A stretch of DNA of 57,259 nucleotides from CAYUUP01 sp964447925 (GCA_964447925.1 CAYUUP010000001.1:1-57259), one strand, 5' to 3'; counted from the stretch's first letter, positions 50,501-57,259 are shown. Numbers and translations are program-made. The notes: generated from the sequence alone by a model not told the origin.

Positions 50501-51000
50501 TCCCCCATCAGATCCCGCATCCAGGCGGCGTGAGCCTTGGCCTTGTCAAGCTGCCCGTTCCGCAGCAGCCGGGGGATCTCCCCGGCCAGACAGGCAGAGA
50601 GCGCAATAAGTCCACTGTGATGTTGCTTCAGCAGATCCAGGTCAATGCGTGGCTTGCCATAGAAGCCCTCAATGTTGGCCAGGCTCACCATATAGGATAG
50701 ATTTCGGTAGCCCTCCTCATTGCGGCACAGGAGGATCAGGTGTCGGGGGGAGTTGTCAATGCCATGTTCCTTGTCAAAACGGGTGCGGGGGGCCACATAG
50801 ACCTCGCAGCCGATGATGGGCTTGATTCCCTCCTTCAAGCAGGCCCGATAAAAGTCTATAACGCCGTACATAACGCCGTGGTCGGTGATGGCAAGGGCGG
50901 TCTGCCCCATCTCCTTCGCCCGCCTGGGTAGATCTTTGATGCGGCACGCACCGTCCAGCAGGGAAAACTCCGAGTGGACATGGAGATGAACAAAGGACAT
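47512..51000 (-). CDS. dnaE: DNA polymerase III alpha subunit (DnaE)
   Basis: A 1162-residue C-family replicative polymerase of the DnaE type. The N-terminal PHP domain begins FVHLHVHSEFSLLDGAC with ITDHGVMYG. The polymerase palm contains GPGRGSAAGSMVAYCL and the catalytic aspartates in MPDIDIDFCYQRRGEVIDY. It ends with helix-hairpin-helix and OB-fold domains (VRIAGVVLAARTKTTRNQTMMAYVTLEDDTGSMELMAFSR). Low-GC Firmicutes usually also have PolC, which is not in the window. Start at 51000 follows AAAGGGGG; the nine extra codons to 51027 are rejected. Confidence 0.97.
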   Translation of the reverse strand: MSFVHLHVHSEFSLLDGACRIKDLPRRAKEMGQTALAITDHGVMYGVIDFYRACLKEGIKPIIGCEVYVAPRTRFDKEHGIDNSPRHLILLCRNEEGYRNLSYMVSLANIEGFYGKPRIDLDLLKQHHSGLIALSACLAGEIPRLLRNGQLDKAKAHAAWMRDLMGEGGYYIELQNHNLPEQREILPRLISLAQELNIPLVATNDAHYLRREDAAAQDVLMCIQTGKLVSDTDRMRFETEEFFLKSEEEMAAALPDCPEALENTQKIADACNLTFEFGVYHLPEFQYPEGYDGEMLFHEKCEQGFSWRYPDAPEGYRQRLGYEMNMIQQMGFVDYFLIVADFIGYAKDNGIPVGPGRGSAAGSMVAYCLNITDVDPMKYGLYFERFLNPERVTMPDIDIDFCYQRRGEVIDYVNRKYGTDHVAQIVTFGTMAARGVIRDVGRVMNMPYAEVDAIAKQVPAQPLHITLDEAMKVSRPLREQAESNPQVAKLIKTAQAIEGMPRHASRHAAGVVITRKPVYEYVPLARNDEAIVTQYVMTTLEELGLLKMDFLGLRNLTILDDAARLIRQREPSFDLHAIPEDDLETFQMISAGHTSGVFQMESAGMTSVCVQLKPQSIEDITAIIALYRPGPMDSIPRFIASKNDASQIHYEHPLLEPILSVTYGCIVYQEQVMMIFQQLAGYSLGQADMVRRAMSKKKRAEIDREKQSFIYGDPQRGIDGCVKRGVPEVTAQIIYDEIEDFANYAFNKAHAVCYAVVAYQTAYCKRHYPREYMAALISSVLDSSDKVAEYIAECRELNISLLPPDINRSCSGFTVEGENIRFGLVAVKGVGRGLIQSMEEVRQQDGPFQSFQDFCSRMYDYDLNRRALESLIRCGAFDCLGVFRSQLIAVMNPVVDSIGAARKRNLEGQFDLFGSAGGADLSMREVPLPNLPEYPPEELMSMERASTGLYLSGHPMDQYRESAQKAGAVSIGSILSDFGREGGPQRFQDEQQVRIAGVVLAARTKTTRNQTMMAYVTLEDDTGSMELMAFSRILGESGNYLREGTALLVEGKISARDEKSPQLICNRITPLSQVADSNLLPASGEKAETELPPKRVWLRIPSRSHPAVRQIQKTLIMFPGSQKLIFYYADTKEKSYAPCWIHPSLLRELRELLGEENVVVQS

Positions 51001-51023
51001 CAGCGACAGCCCCCTTTCTGAAA

Positions 51024-51497
51024 TCAATTGTCGCAGTTCGCGGCATCTATGGCAATAGCAATCATCAGGCAGAGCAGTGAGTCCCGTTGATTGGGGATAT
51101 CAAGCACATAGGTATCGCCCCAGTGGAACAGCTCTTTTGTAATGTGCATGATAACCCTTCCGGCGCTGTCCACAACATCATAATCCCAACCGAACACATC
51201 TCCCTGCACCAGCCAGCCATTTATATCCAGCGTAAATCGAGGTCGGAACAGGGTAAATTCCTTGCGGATCCAGCCCAGGCTTTTTCCTCCCACCACCAGT
51301 TCAAACCGGGGCATCAGCGCAAAGGGCCTCTGGTGGACGCTTCCCTTCTCCTGGCCTGTCTGCTCATCAGTGATATGTATCTGATGTCCCAGCGTAAAGA
51401 ACTCTGCCTTGACAAAATAAACAGGCTGCTCCCACTCGTTATAGACATCATAGGTGTCGCTCCAAGAAAACACCCGCTGTTTAATCAGCAGCTTCAC
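51024..51497 (-). CDS. LURP-one-related (YxjI-like) protein
   Basis: A 157-residue protein of the LURP-one/tubby-like beta-barrel family (KLLIKQRVFSWSDTYDVYNEWEQPVYFVKAEFFTLGHQIHI, DGD-like repeats and a hydrophobic C-terminal helix LLCLMIAIAIDAA). No enzymatic residues are known for the family in bacteria; membrane association is possible. GTG at 51497 follows AGGAGG with an 8-nt spacer and overlaps the VanZ-like stop (GTGA). It lies 23 bp upstream of dnaE. Confidence 0.82.
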   Translation of the reverse strand: MKLLIKQRVFSWSDTYDVYNEWEQPVYFVKAEFFTLGHQIHITDEQTGQEKGSVHQRPFALMPRFELVVGGKSLGWIRKEFTLFRPRFTLDINGWLVQGDVFGWDYDVVDSAGRVIMHITKELFHWGDTYVLDIPNQRDSLLCLMIAIAIDAANCDN

Positions 51498-51973
51498 TGT
51501 TTCAACCTCCTGGAGAATAGCACAAAGGCCAAGTAACCTAGGCATACCCCCGCCATATTCAAAAGAACATCATCCACATCGCAGGAGCCAAGCAGGGTGA
51601 CATACTGAAATATCTCGATGGTACAAATCATCACCAGCGATATCGCCAACACTGCCCAGAAATGTCGGAAATGGCTGTATGCCTTGGGTAGCAGGAATCC
51701 GAAGGGAATAAAGGCCAGAATATTTCCAACCAGATTGTGTACCGCCCAGGCGGACGGCCAGCGGGCCAACTGTTTCCGAAGAGTGGCAAAGAGCATCAGA
51801 TTCAAGCTATAGCCCGGCTCTTTCTGCCGGATCTCTCCATAGGTGTCTACTCGCTCCAAAAGGCTTTGGATACTGCCGTCAAATTTTACCACTACGAACA
51901 GGAAAAGTGCCGCCAGATAGAGCCAGAACAGCAACTTCCAGCCGAATCGCACACTGCGATCCCACCTTGTCAT
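51494..51973 (-). CDS. VanZ-like family membrane protein
   Basis: A 159-residue membrane protein with about four spans. The VanZ family pattern is clear: NLVGNILAFIPFGFLLP, an EIFQY motif (IEIFQYVTLLGSCDVDDVLLNMAGVCLGYL) and the aspartates in CDVDDVLLN. VanZ gives weak teicoplanin resistance in enterococci, but chromosomal relatives have no proven role. It lies three bases after whiA and overlaps the LURP-one gene; no van cluster genes are present. Confidence 0.9.
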   Translation of the reverse strand: MTRWDRSVRFGWKLLFWLYLAALFLFVVVKFDGSIQSLLERVDTYGEIRQKEPGYSLNLMLFATLRKQLARWPSAWAVHNLVGNILAFIPFGFLLPKAYSHFRHFWAVLAISLVMICTIEIFQYVTLLGSCDVDDVLLNMAGVCLGYLAFVLFSRRLKQ

Positions 51974-51976
51974 TGG

Positions 51977-52876
51977 TCACTCCTCCAACCTATCGGCCAA
52001 TTCTGTTAGCTTTCGCAGCCTGTGGTTCAAGCCGGACTTGCTGATGCCGCAGTGTTGGGCCAGTTCACTCATAGACAGTTCCGGGTTCTCCATCCGCAGC
52101 CTGGCAGTATTCTGCAGCTTCATTGGCAACCCGTCCAACTGGTTCTTCGCCTGTAGGCGGCGAATGGCGTCGATACTGGCCTGGGCTGCACCCACAGACT
52201 TCTCCACATTAGCCAAGTCACAGTTGGAAAAGCGGTTGGCTGCGTTGCGCATCTGCTTTTCCAGCTTGGTATTCATAATTTCCATGGCGGCCTGGGGTGC
52301 GCCGATAGCAGTCAGGAAGTCCTCAATGGACTCGCTAAACTTGAAATAGGTGACATAGTTCCCCTTGCGGACAACAGACTTTCCGCCAGAAAGGGAACAC
52401 TCCCGTAGCAGGACGTCAAGTTCCTGGCCTACGTGGTAGTGGGAGGTAACAAGTTCCAGTTGATAGCGTTTCTCTGGATTGATGACAGAGCCACCGGCAA
52501 GGAAGGCCCCCCGGAGAAAGCTCCGGCGGCAGCAGTCCTCCTCCAGTAGGGCATAGTTAATGTGCAGGGAGATAGTATTCTTCCGGTCCAGTCCACAGGA
52601 ATCCAGCAGAACCTCCAAGTCCGGCTTTCGCGTAACAGTAAAAGTGACCCGGCCTGCCCCGGTAGGATCCATCTGCTCCAGCTCCAGGCCAAAGGCGGCC
52701 TGAAATAGCCGGGGAAGCCGCCGTGCAAAAGCGGGAGACTGGGTAGTAACGCGGATCTCATGCTGTGTAAAGGTATTGCAGAACAACAGGACACCGTAGG
52801 CCTCCGCCCTAGCGCAGCATGGTTGTCGCAGCCCGGCTTGACAGATCTCTGCTTTTGCCTCTGATGAAAAGGACAT
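51977..52876 (-). CDS. whiA: DNA-binding protein WhiA
   Basis: A 299-residue WhiA: an N-terminal LAGLIDADG-like domain without nuclease residues (FSSEAKAEICQ...AYGVLLFC, SFLRGAFLAGGSVINPEKRYQLEL) and a C-terminal helix-turn-helix (NPELSMSELAQHCGISKSGLNHRLRKL). It affects cell division, chromosome segregation and sporulation in Gram-positives. It follows yvcK by 20 bp in the conserved rapZ-yvcK-whiA order. AAAGGAAATG precedes the start. Confidence 0.96.
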   Translation of the reverse strand: MSFSSEAKAEICQAGLRQPCCARAEAYGVLLFCNTFTQHEIRVTTQSPAFARRLPRLFQAAFGLELEQMDPTGAGRVTFTVTRKPDLEVLLDSCGLDRKNTISLHINYALLEEDCCRRSFLRGAFLAGGSVINPEKRYQLELVTSHYHVGQELDVLLRECSLSGGKSVVRKGNYVTYFKFSESIEDFLTAIGAPQAAMEIMNTKLEKQMRNAANRFSNCDLANVEKSVGAAQASIDAIRRLQAKNQLDGLPMKLQNTARLRMENPELSMSELAQHCGISKSGLNHRLRKLTELADRLEE

Positions 52877-52896
52877 TTCCTTTACCTCCGTTCCGC

Positions 52897-53937
52897 CTAA
52901 TACTCCCGCAAATACCGAATTCCCTCAGTTCCCGCCACGCGAACCGTCCGCTGACGGATCAAATTCATGATGGCCAAGGCAAGTCGCTCTGGGTCATGAC
53001 GGGCATAGCCCGCTGCATTGTCCCTTGCTACGGGAGCGGTGATCAGTTCCACCCCCAGCTTTTCCAGCTGCTCTCCATCAATGAAGGTGGGCGCGGCGTT
53101 TTCTGCCTGATATGCCTCCAGTAGATCCCTGGGGATAGGCGTAGAGTTGGCAAGGCAAACATCCACCAGTCCTGCACCGGCATGGTCAAACAGGGCGGCG
53201 AGGTGGTCACTGAGTGTGTAGCCCTCTGTCTCCCCCTCCTGAGTCATAATATTGCCGATGTACACCCGAAGGGCGGTACTGGCTCTGACAGCGTCTGCCA
53301 CCCCTGGCACCAGCAGATTAGGGATCACGCTGGTGTAGAGGCTCCCTGGTCCCAGTAGAATGACATCCGCTTCGGCGATGGCCCGGAGAACCTCTGGCAG
53401 CACCAGCGGTTCCTCTGGCTCAAGCCGCACCCGCTGGATACGGCAGTCCTGTTCCTTTTTGAAAGCAAAAATTCTGGACTCGCCTCGGACATGAGTTCCG
53501 TTTTCAAATTCCGCCACAAGATTGATAATATCCGTGGTTACAGGCAGCACCTGGCCGGTGATAGCCAGCACCTGGCTCATCCGGGCCACCGCCTGGTCAA
53601 AGCTGGGGGAGATACCATCCATGGCCGCCAAAAAGAGATTTCCAAAACTCTGCCCCGCCAGTCTGCCGTCCTGGAAGCGGTAGGCCAAAAGATCCTCCAT
53701 CAGCGGCTCCACGTTGGCCAGTGCCTGAAGGCAGTTTCGGATATCACCGGGAGGCGGTATTCCCAGATCCTGCCGCAGCATACCAGAGCTTCCTCCGTCA
53801 TCAGCCACAGTGACAATGGCAGTGAGATTGGGGGTGTGCAGCTTCAGCCCCCGGAGCATGGTGGACAGGCCGGTTCCCCCTCCGATGGCTACGATGCGGG
53901 GCGCTCCCCTGCGATAGCAGTGCTGCTCTCTCATCAT
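52897..53937 (-). CDS. yvcK: YvcK/CofD-like gluconeogenesis factor
   Basis: A 346-residue UPF0052 protein, a CofD-like fold binding UDP-sugars in B. subtilis, required for growth on gluconeogenic carbon and normal cell shape. Blocks: IVAIGGGTGLSTMLRGLK near residues 15-32, VTVADDGGSSGMLRQDLGIPPPGDIRNCL, FGNLFLAAM and LLGPGSLYTSVIPNLLV. Two adjacent ATG codons (53937 and 53934) could start it; the first overlaps the rapZ stop. The conserved partner gene order is kept despite the shortened rapZ. Confidence 0.95.
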   Translation of the reverse strand: MMREQHCYRRGAPRIVAIGGGTGLSTMLRGLKLHTPNLTAIVTVADDGGSSGMLRQDLGIPPPGDIRNCLQALANVEPLMEDLLAYRFQDGRLAGQSFGNLFLAAMDGISPSFDQAVARMSQVLAITGQVLPVTTDIINLVAEFENGTHVRGESRIFAFKKEQDCRIQRVRLEPEEPLVLPEVLRAIAEADVILLGPGSLYTSVIPNLLVPGVADAVRASTALRVYIGNIMTQEGETEGYTLSDHLAALFDHAGAGLVDVCLANSTPIPRDLLEAYQAENAAPTFIDGEQLEKLGVELITAPVARDNAAGYARHDPERLALAIMNLIRQRTVRVAGTEGIRYLREY

Positions 53938-54227
53938 GAGATATCTCTATGATGCGTGGATATTGGAAACGCCCTCCGGCCCAGGTGCCGGGTCAAGGAG
54001 TGGGTGACGGTTACCGAGCGATGCCGCCTATCGATGCGGTCCACCAGTGCAACCGGTTCCTGCCTGCTCTCCCCAATATACTGGTAGCGCTCCTGAACCT
54101 TCAGGCATTGCTGCGTAAAACGAAGTATCAGCGAAGGTGATATATTGTCCACCGTGTAGTACCCCAAAAATTTCGCTGCCCGGCTTTTCCCAGCGCCGGA
54201 CATACTGGAGATAATAACAAATTCCAT
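53934..54227 (-). CDS. rapZ: Internally deleted RapZ (mini-RapZ), possible pseudogene
   Basis: Only 97 residues against about 285-295 usual. Residues 1-36 match the RapZ N-terminus (MEFVIISSMSGAGKSRAAK, with Walker A SMSGAGKS at 8-15, then YYTVDNISPSLILRF). Residues about 49-97 match only the end of RapZ (...RRHRSVTVTHSLTRHL... and THHRDIS). The middle of the ATPase domain and most of the C-terminal domain are gone, and the GCTGG motif before HRSVT is degraded (VDRIDR). The frame is intact and couplings to murB and yvcK are kept, so it is either a retained miniature or a recently decayed gene. Confidence 0.8.
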   Translation of the reverse strand: MEFVIISSMSGAGKSRAAKFLGYYTVDNISPSLILRFTQQCLKVQERYQYIGESRQEPVALVDRIDRRHRSVTVTHSLTRHLGRRAFPISTHHRDIS

Positions 54228-54228
54228 C

Positions 54229-55149
54229 TTATAGTCTCTTGATCTCCAACTCCAGCTCAATTCCCGTCTCCCGCAAAACCGTCTCCCGAATGAAATCGGT
54301 CAGGGCCATCACATCGGCGCAGGTAGCACTGCCCCGATTGATGACAAAGCCAGCGTGCTTCTCAGACACCTGGGCATCTCCCACCGAAGCCCCTTTCAGG
54401 CCGCACTGGTCGATAAGTGCGGCAGCATAGCCCCCTGCCGGACGCTTAAAGGTGCTACCTGCACTGGGCCATTCCAGCGGCTGGCTGGCCCGCCGTTTTC
54501 GCATCAGTTCATCCATCCGGGCTTTGATGTGCGCCGGCTCCCCCTTGGAAAGCTGAAGCAGACAGCTTGTGACAATTTTATTCCCCGTCCCAAAGGCTGA
54601 GGTGCGATATCCGAAGGCCTGTTCATCGCCGCAAAGGACGCCAGTGCGTCCATCTGCAGTGAGATAGCTGGTTTCTAAAATCACATTCTTTAGCTCTCCG
54701 TCATAGGCCCCGGCATTCATTACGGCACCTCCTCCCAAACTACCGGGAATGCCGTGGGCAAATTCAAGACCCGTTAGACCCTGGCGCCAGGCAAAGGAAG
54801 CCAGCCGGGCAAGAGAAATCCCAGCGCCTGCCAACAGGCGATCCCCCTCCAGCCGCTCTATGGCTTGCAAACTGCCCGCGCCACCGGTCAGCTTGATGGC
54901 AAAGCGCTCTATCGTCCCATCAGCAGCCAACAGATTGGTGCCGTTACCCAAAATCACCGGGGCGATATCCAATTCACAGGCCGCCGCCAGAGCGGAGGCC
55001 AACTCCTCTGTACTTCTGGGCAAAGCCATCAGCCGGACAGGGCCACCAATGCGGAAGGAGGTGTGGCGGCTCATGGGCTCGTCCTCGCGCAACTCCATAT
55101 CTGGGCAGCTTGCTTGCAGCCGCAGCTTTAGGCCTGTAAATGCATCCAT
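54229..55149 (-). CDS. murB: UDP-N-acetylenolpyruvoylglucosamine reductase
   Basis: A 306-residue FAD enzyme producing UDP-N-acetylmuramic acid. It shows MSRHTSFRIGGPVRLM, VILGNGTNLL, AGAGISLARLASFAWRQGLTGLEFAHGIPGSLGGGAVMNAGAYDGE, the proton-donor serine in PSAGSTFKRP and the C-terminal glutamate region GIELELEIKRL. Its stop is one base before the mini-rapZ start. Upstream is a fumarase-type beta subunit after 75 bp. Complete and normal in length. Confidence 0.96.
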   Translation of the reverse strand: MDAFTGLKLRLQASCPDMELREDEPMSRHTSFRIGGPVRLMALPRSTEELASALAAACELDIAPVILGNGTNLLAADGTIERFAIKLTGGAGSLQAIERLEGDRLLAGAGISLARLASFAWRQGLTGLEFAHGIPGSLGGGAVMNAGAYDGELKNVILETSYLTADGRTGVLCGDEQAFGYRTSAFGTGNKIVTSCLLQLSKGEPAHIKARMDELMRKRRASQPLEWPSAGSTFKRPAGGYAAALIDQCGLKGASVGDAQVSEKHAGFVINRGSATCADVMALTDFIRETVLRETGIELELEIKRL

Positions 55150-55224
55150 AAAAGTCCTCCCGGCCTTTCAAAGCATCTGATCCTATCAATTTACGGGCTT
55201 TTTCCGGAAAATAGAATCCCATTT

Positions 55225-55782
55225 TCAATCTTGGCAGCAGTACTTTTCCCTGCCGGACTTGTACAGGTTGCCGCCCTTGCAGTCGATGGCCACTGTCAGG
55301 GGGAGATTTTCCACCGTCAGCCGCTTAACGGACTCACAGCCCAGATCATCGAAGGCAATAACCTCCGCCTTTATAATACGCTGGGCAATCAGTACCCCGG
55401 CGCCTCCTACAGCGGCAAAATAGCAGCTGCCATTGCGCTTTATGGCGTCAATTACTTCAGAACTTCGCTCACCCTTGCCGATCATGGCACCCAACCCAAG
55501 ATCCAGTAGGCGGGGGGAAAAGCCGTCCATTCGGCTGGCAGTGGTCGGGCCGCAGGCACCCACCGCCATTCCCTGCTGTCCCGGCGTTGGGCCGGCATAA
55601 TAGATCACAGCATTTTTCAACGGGAAAGGCAGCTCCTCCCCTGCGTCCAGCAATTCAAAAATCCGCTTGTGAGCGGCGTCCCGAGCTGTGTAGATGGTGC
55701 CAGACAACAGGATGCGCTCTCCGGCAGAGAGTTTACTCAGCAGAGCGGGAAGCTCTGCTGTGGTGATATACCGATCAGCCAT
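55225..55782 (-). CDS. Fumarate hydratase/L(+)-tartrate dehydratase-type beta subunit
   Basis: A 185-residue iron-sulfur hydro-lyase beta subunit (class I fumarase C-terminal part). Family segments: LSGTIYTARDAAHKRI, IYYAGPTPGQQGMAVGACGPTTASRMDGFSP, GKGERSSEV and AVGGAGVLIAQRI, ending with FDDLGCESVKRLTVENLPLTVAIDCKGGNLY. The alpha subunit that holds the cluster cysteines is not in the window, so this half is orphaned here. ATG 55782 follows GAGGATGACC; ATG 55791 would add three residues. It overlaps the end of divIVA. Confidence 0.88.
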   Translation of the reverse strand: MADRYITTAELPALLSKLSAGERILLSGTIYTARDAAHKRIFELLDAGEELPFPLKNAVIYYAGPTPGQQGMAVGACGPTTASRMDGFSPRLLDLGLGAMIGKGERSSEVIDAIKRNGSCYFAAVGGAGVLIAQRIIKAEVIAFDDLGCESVKRLTVENLPLTVAIDCKGGNLYKSGREKYCCQD

Positions 55783-56407
55783 CACGGTCATCCTCGCGGG
55801 CTACCCGCAGATTTTCCATAAACTCATCACACTGGCTGAAGGTCTGGGTCAGATCCCGCATAATATCCCGGATGCTAATAAGCCCCCGCAGAGTATGCTC
55901 CACAGTAGCATCCATCTGGATCTGAGCAGCGTGATAACTCTCCCGCACCTGATTCAGACGGGCATCCGCCTGCTCGTAGGTCTGCCAGCTGGTCATCTGA
56001 GCCCGCTTGATGATTTCATCTGCCCGGCTCCGGGCACCCAGTTCCATCTCCGCCAGACTGTCCTTGACATGGCCATAGGCCTCGGCCGCAGGCTTCAGTT
56101 GCTCCACCTGCTGACGCAGGGATGCGTTTTCTGACTCAAGCACAGCACACTGGGAACGCTGGTTTGTTAGCTCTATCTGAAGACTTTTGGCCTGCGCCGC
56201 CGCCTGGCTGCTCTCATCCAACTGTGCAGCCAGGTGCTGTTTCTCCTGCTCCAGCTGTTCTAGCCGTCTCTCCATCTCCTGCCGCTGGGTCTCCCATTGT
56301 TCCCGCTGCTGACGGTACTCCTCTGCCTGCCGGGTGATGTAGTCAATTACATCCTGGCGGTTAAAGCCGCCAATGGCTGTTGTTTTAAACTCCGTAGGCT
56401 GATTCAT
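55775..56407 (-). CDS. DivIVA-domain protein (coiled coil)
   Basis: A 210-residue DivIVA/GpsB-like protein. The N-terminal membrane-curvature domain includes FKTTAIGGFNRQDVIDYI (about residues 6-23). A long coiled coil of Glu/Gln/Arg heptads follows (about 25-125), and a C-terminal helical part begins near AYGHVKDSLAEMELGARSRADEII. Such proteins recruit division or wall-synthesis factors to poles and septa. I prefer ATG 56407, 9 nt after AAGGGG, over ATG 56416 or 56446. It heads the long minus-strand run. Confidence 0.87.
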   Translation of the reverse strand: MNQPTEFKTTAIGGFNRQDVIDYITRQAEEYRQQREQWETQRQEMERRLEQLEQEKQHLAAQLDESSQAAAQAKSLQIELTNQRSQCAVLESENASLRQQVEQLKPAAEAYGHVKDSLAEMELGARSRADEIIKRAQMTSWQTYEQADARLNQVRESYHAAQIQMDATVEHTLRGLISIRDIMRDLTQTFSQCDEFMENLRVAREDDRDG

Positions 56408-56444
56408 CCAGCTCATCCCCTTTCGAAGTGACACTCTATCTGTC

Positions 56445-56473
56445 ATTTTACCACATGCGCCACGAATTTACAA
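56445..56473 (-). promoter_or_regulatory. Sigma-A promoter heading the long minus-strand gene run
   Basis: Minus strand: TTGTAA (56473-56468), 17-bp spacer, TAAAAT (56450-56445). The transcript would start about 30 nt before the divIVA ATG. Confidence 0.6.
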
Positions 56474-56662
56474 TCTTTTTCCGAGTCTAGTATTGCATTT
56501 TCCAATGTGCGGAGCGGGTGCAGACCTTTTCCTCTAAAAATTATAACCTATTCTGATGATCTGTGGCACCTGCTCAGATGTGCAAGTGAACTATTATATG
56601 GTTTCCCCAACACGCTCTGGCAGAACACGATCTCAAACATGAAGTTGAAGAGTTCCGTCGCG

Positions 56663-56908
56663 TTCAGCGTCACGGATATATTGTTGGGCCGTTTCTCTCC
56701 GGTAGGGCGGCTGCCTCTGACTCTCCCCCGGAGCAATGTTGTACTCGCCGTCGATGCCGATGGCGTATGTGTCAGCCCCAACGATGTCCCTGGCTATGAC
56801 AAAGATCAGTATATGCCAGATAGCTTGAAGGATGAAAACGGTAAGGCCTATGCCTATCGGGATGCAGCTGGGAATTATTATGAGTTGAACTTTGGATTGA
56901 GTTATTAA
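56663..56908 (+). pseudogene. C-terminal remnant of a glycoside hydrolase family 3 beta-glucosidase
   Basis: About 80 codons match the end of clostridial GH3 beta-glucosidases: SVTDILLGRFSPVGRLPLTLPR, then NDVPGYDKDQYMP, GKAYAYRDAAGNYYELNFGLSY and a stop. The frame continues upstream to 56507 but without GH3 similarity, so the catalytic (beta/alpha)8 and middle domains are absent. It looks like a fragment left by deletion or recombination. No promoter or ribosome site is evident. The orientation is opposite to the genes on both sides. Confidence 0.75.
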
Positions 56909-57153
56909 TCAAGCTGGCTCTCTCTCCCTCTTCGAGAGGGAGAAAGAACTGCCCGCCCATAATTCTGAGTGCTGGAAACACGAGGGTCACATCCATCAGG
57001 ATACCGAAAGGCAAAGGAAAGAGCTATCTGACTTCAACAGAAATCAGATAGCTCTTTATTCTCGGATAATTTAAAAATGTTGTCAAAGTGTTGTCACTCT
57101 GAACTTTTTGGGTGAGAAATCCATCGTTTATGCGAGTTTCCAAAATTTAGGCT
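56909..57153. other. Intergenic region with two hairpins between the GH3 remnant and guaA
   Basis: Besides the hairpin listed at 57018-57057 there is a smaller one, TCTCCCTCT (56923-56931) / AGAGGGAGA (56935-56943), just after the GH3 remnant stop, probably its old terminator. Nothing else is recognised. Confidence 0.6.
57018..57057. terminator. Terminator hairpin downstream of guaA
   Basis: Perfect 14-bp stem AAAGAGCTATCTGA (57018-57031) / TCAGATAGCTCTTT (57044-57057), 12-nt loop. Read on the minus strand it follows guaA by about 95 bp and is followed by CCTTTGCCTTTC. Probable terminator for guaA. Confidence 0.6.
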
Positions 57154-57259
57154 CTATTCAAACTCAATTGTGGCAGGCGGCTTTGCCGTGACATCATATA
57201 GTACCCGGTTCACATGGGCCACCTCGTTGACAATGCGCGCCGAGATGCGATCCAGTAGA
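57154..57259 (-). CDS. guaA: GMP synthase (glutamine-hydrolysing), C-terminal end
   Basis: The last 34 codons of a minus-strand gene that runs off the window: ISARIVNEVAHVNRVLYDV then TAKPPATIEFE and TAG. This is the dimerisation-domain end of GuaA (compare the usual VNRVVYDITSKPPATIEWE). The enzyme aminates XMP to GMP. The catalytic parts lie outside the window. Identification rests on this conserved end only but is strong. Confidence 0.92.
   Translation of the reverse strand, partial: LLDRISARIVNEVAHVNRVLYDVTAKPPATIEFE

Noticed and set aside
51494..51973. Glycopeptide-resistance determinant
   Set aside because: Only a VanZ-like protein is present; there are no vanHAX, vanRS or related genes around it.

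Overview
The window reads as chromosomal DNA of an anaerobic Firmicute, most likely a clostridial gut-type organism of the Oscillospiraceae. The grounds are the murB-rapZ-yvcK-whiA block, a DivIVA protein, a thiolase plus acetate/acetoacetate-type CoA-transferase, a cysteine-type formate dehydrogenase with FocA and FdhD, GC-rich codon use and a NiCo-type riboswitch. This placement is inference from gene content. No rRNA, tRNA, CRISPR array, insertion sequence or prophage was recognised.

Layout. 1-2400: the end of GAPDH, a small GNAT acetyltransferase and tgt. 2635-9370: a visibly more A/T-rich cassette with a consensus promoter inside a perfect palindrome, a leader with a possible Cys-containing peptide and a terminator-like hairpin, a cysteine-type ABC importer (two permeases, ATPase, CjaA-like lipoprotein), a glutamate-cysteine ligase, a class II Ntn amidohydrolase and a Cys/Met-type PLP enzyme. 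9487-12411: thiolase (with an unusual insertion) and both CoA-transferase subunits, ending in an 18-bp hairpin. 12530-19267: formate metabolism, namely a molybdopterin formate dehydrogenase and a NuoF-tail/GltD hybrid on the minus strand, then FocA-family channel and FdhD on the plus strand.

19342-29000: a C39-like protease and a divergent alanine racemase (minus), then an FHA-FtsW/RodA fusion, a penicillin-binding protein, a DUF3810 membrane metalloprotein and ComF (plus). These are followed by a more A/T-rich pair, a GlmU-type acetyltransferase half and GlmM. 29058-34300: Xer-type recombinase, M50-like membrane protease, argS and a TVP38-type membrane protein. 34341-35375: a cation-efflux gene under a NiCo/czcD-type riboswitch. 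35525-38960: FabF, an acyl-CoA ligase-like enzyme and a hotdog thioesterase.

39014-56407: seventeen closely spaced minus-strand genes, read in the order divIVA, fumarase-type beta subunit, murB, a strongly shortened rapZ, yvcK, whiA, vanZ-like, LURP-one-like, dnaE, cls, glf, phosphatase-GNAT fusion, tsaE, tsaB, upp, glmS and a NYN-LOTUS protein. The run ends at a bidirectional hairpin (38967-39005) and joins cell-wall precursor supply, its regulators, replication and tRNA modification. The right end holds a glycoside hydrolase family 3 remnant and the last 34 codons of guaA.

The strongest candidates for new biology are the cysteine/gamma-glutamyl operon with its palindromic promoter and attenuator-like leader, and the mini-RapZ that keeps only the P-loop end and the last part of the protein.
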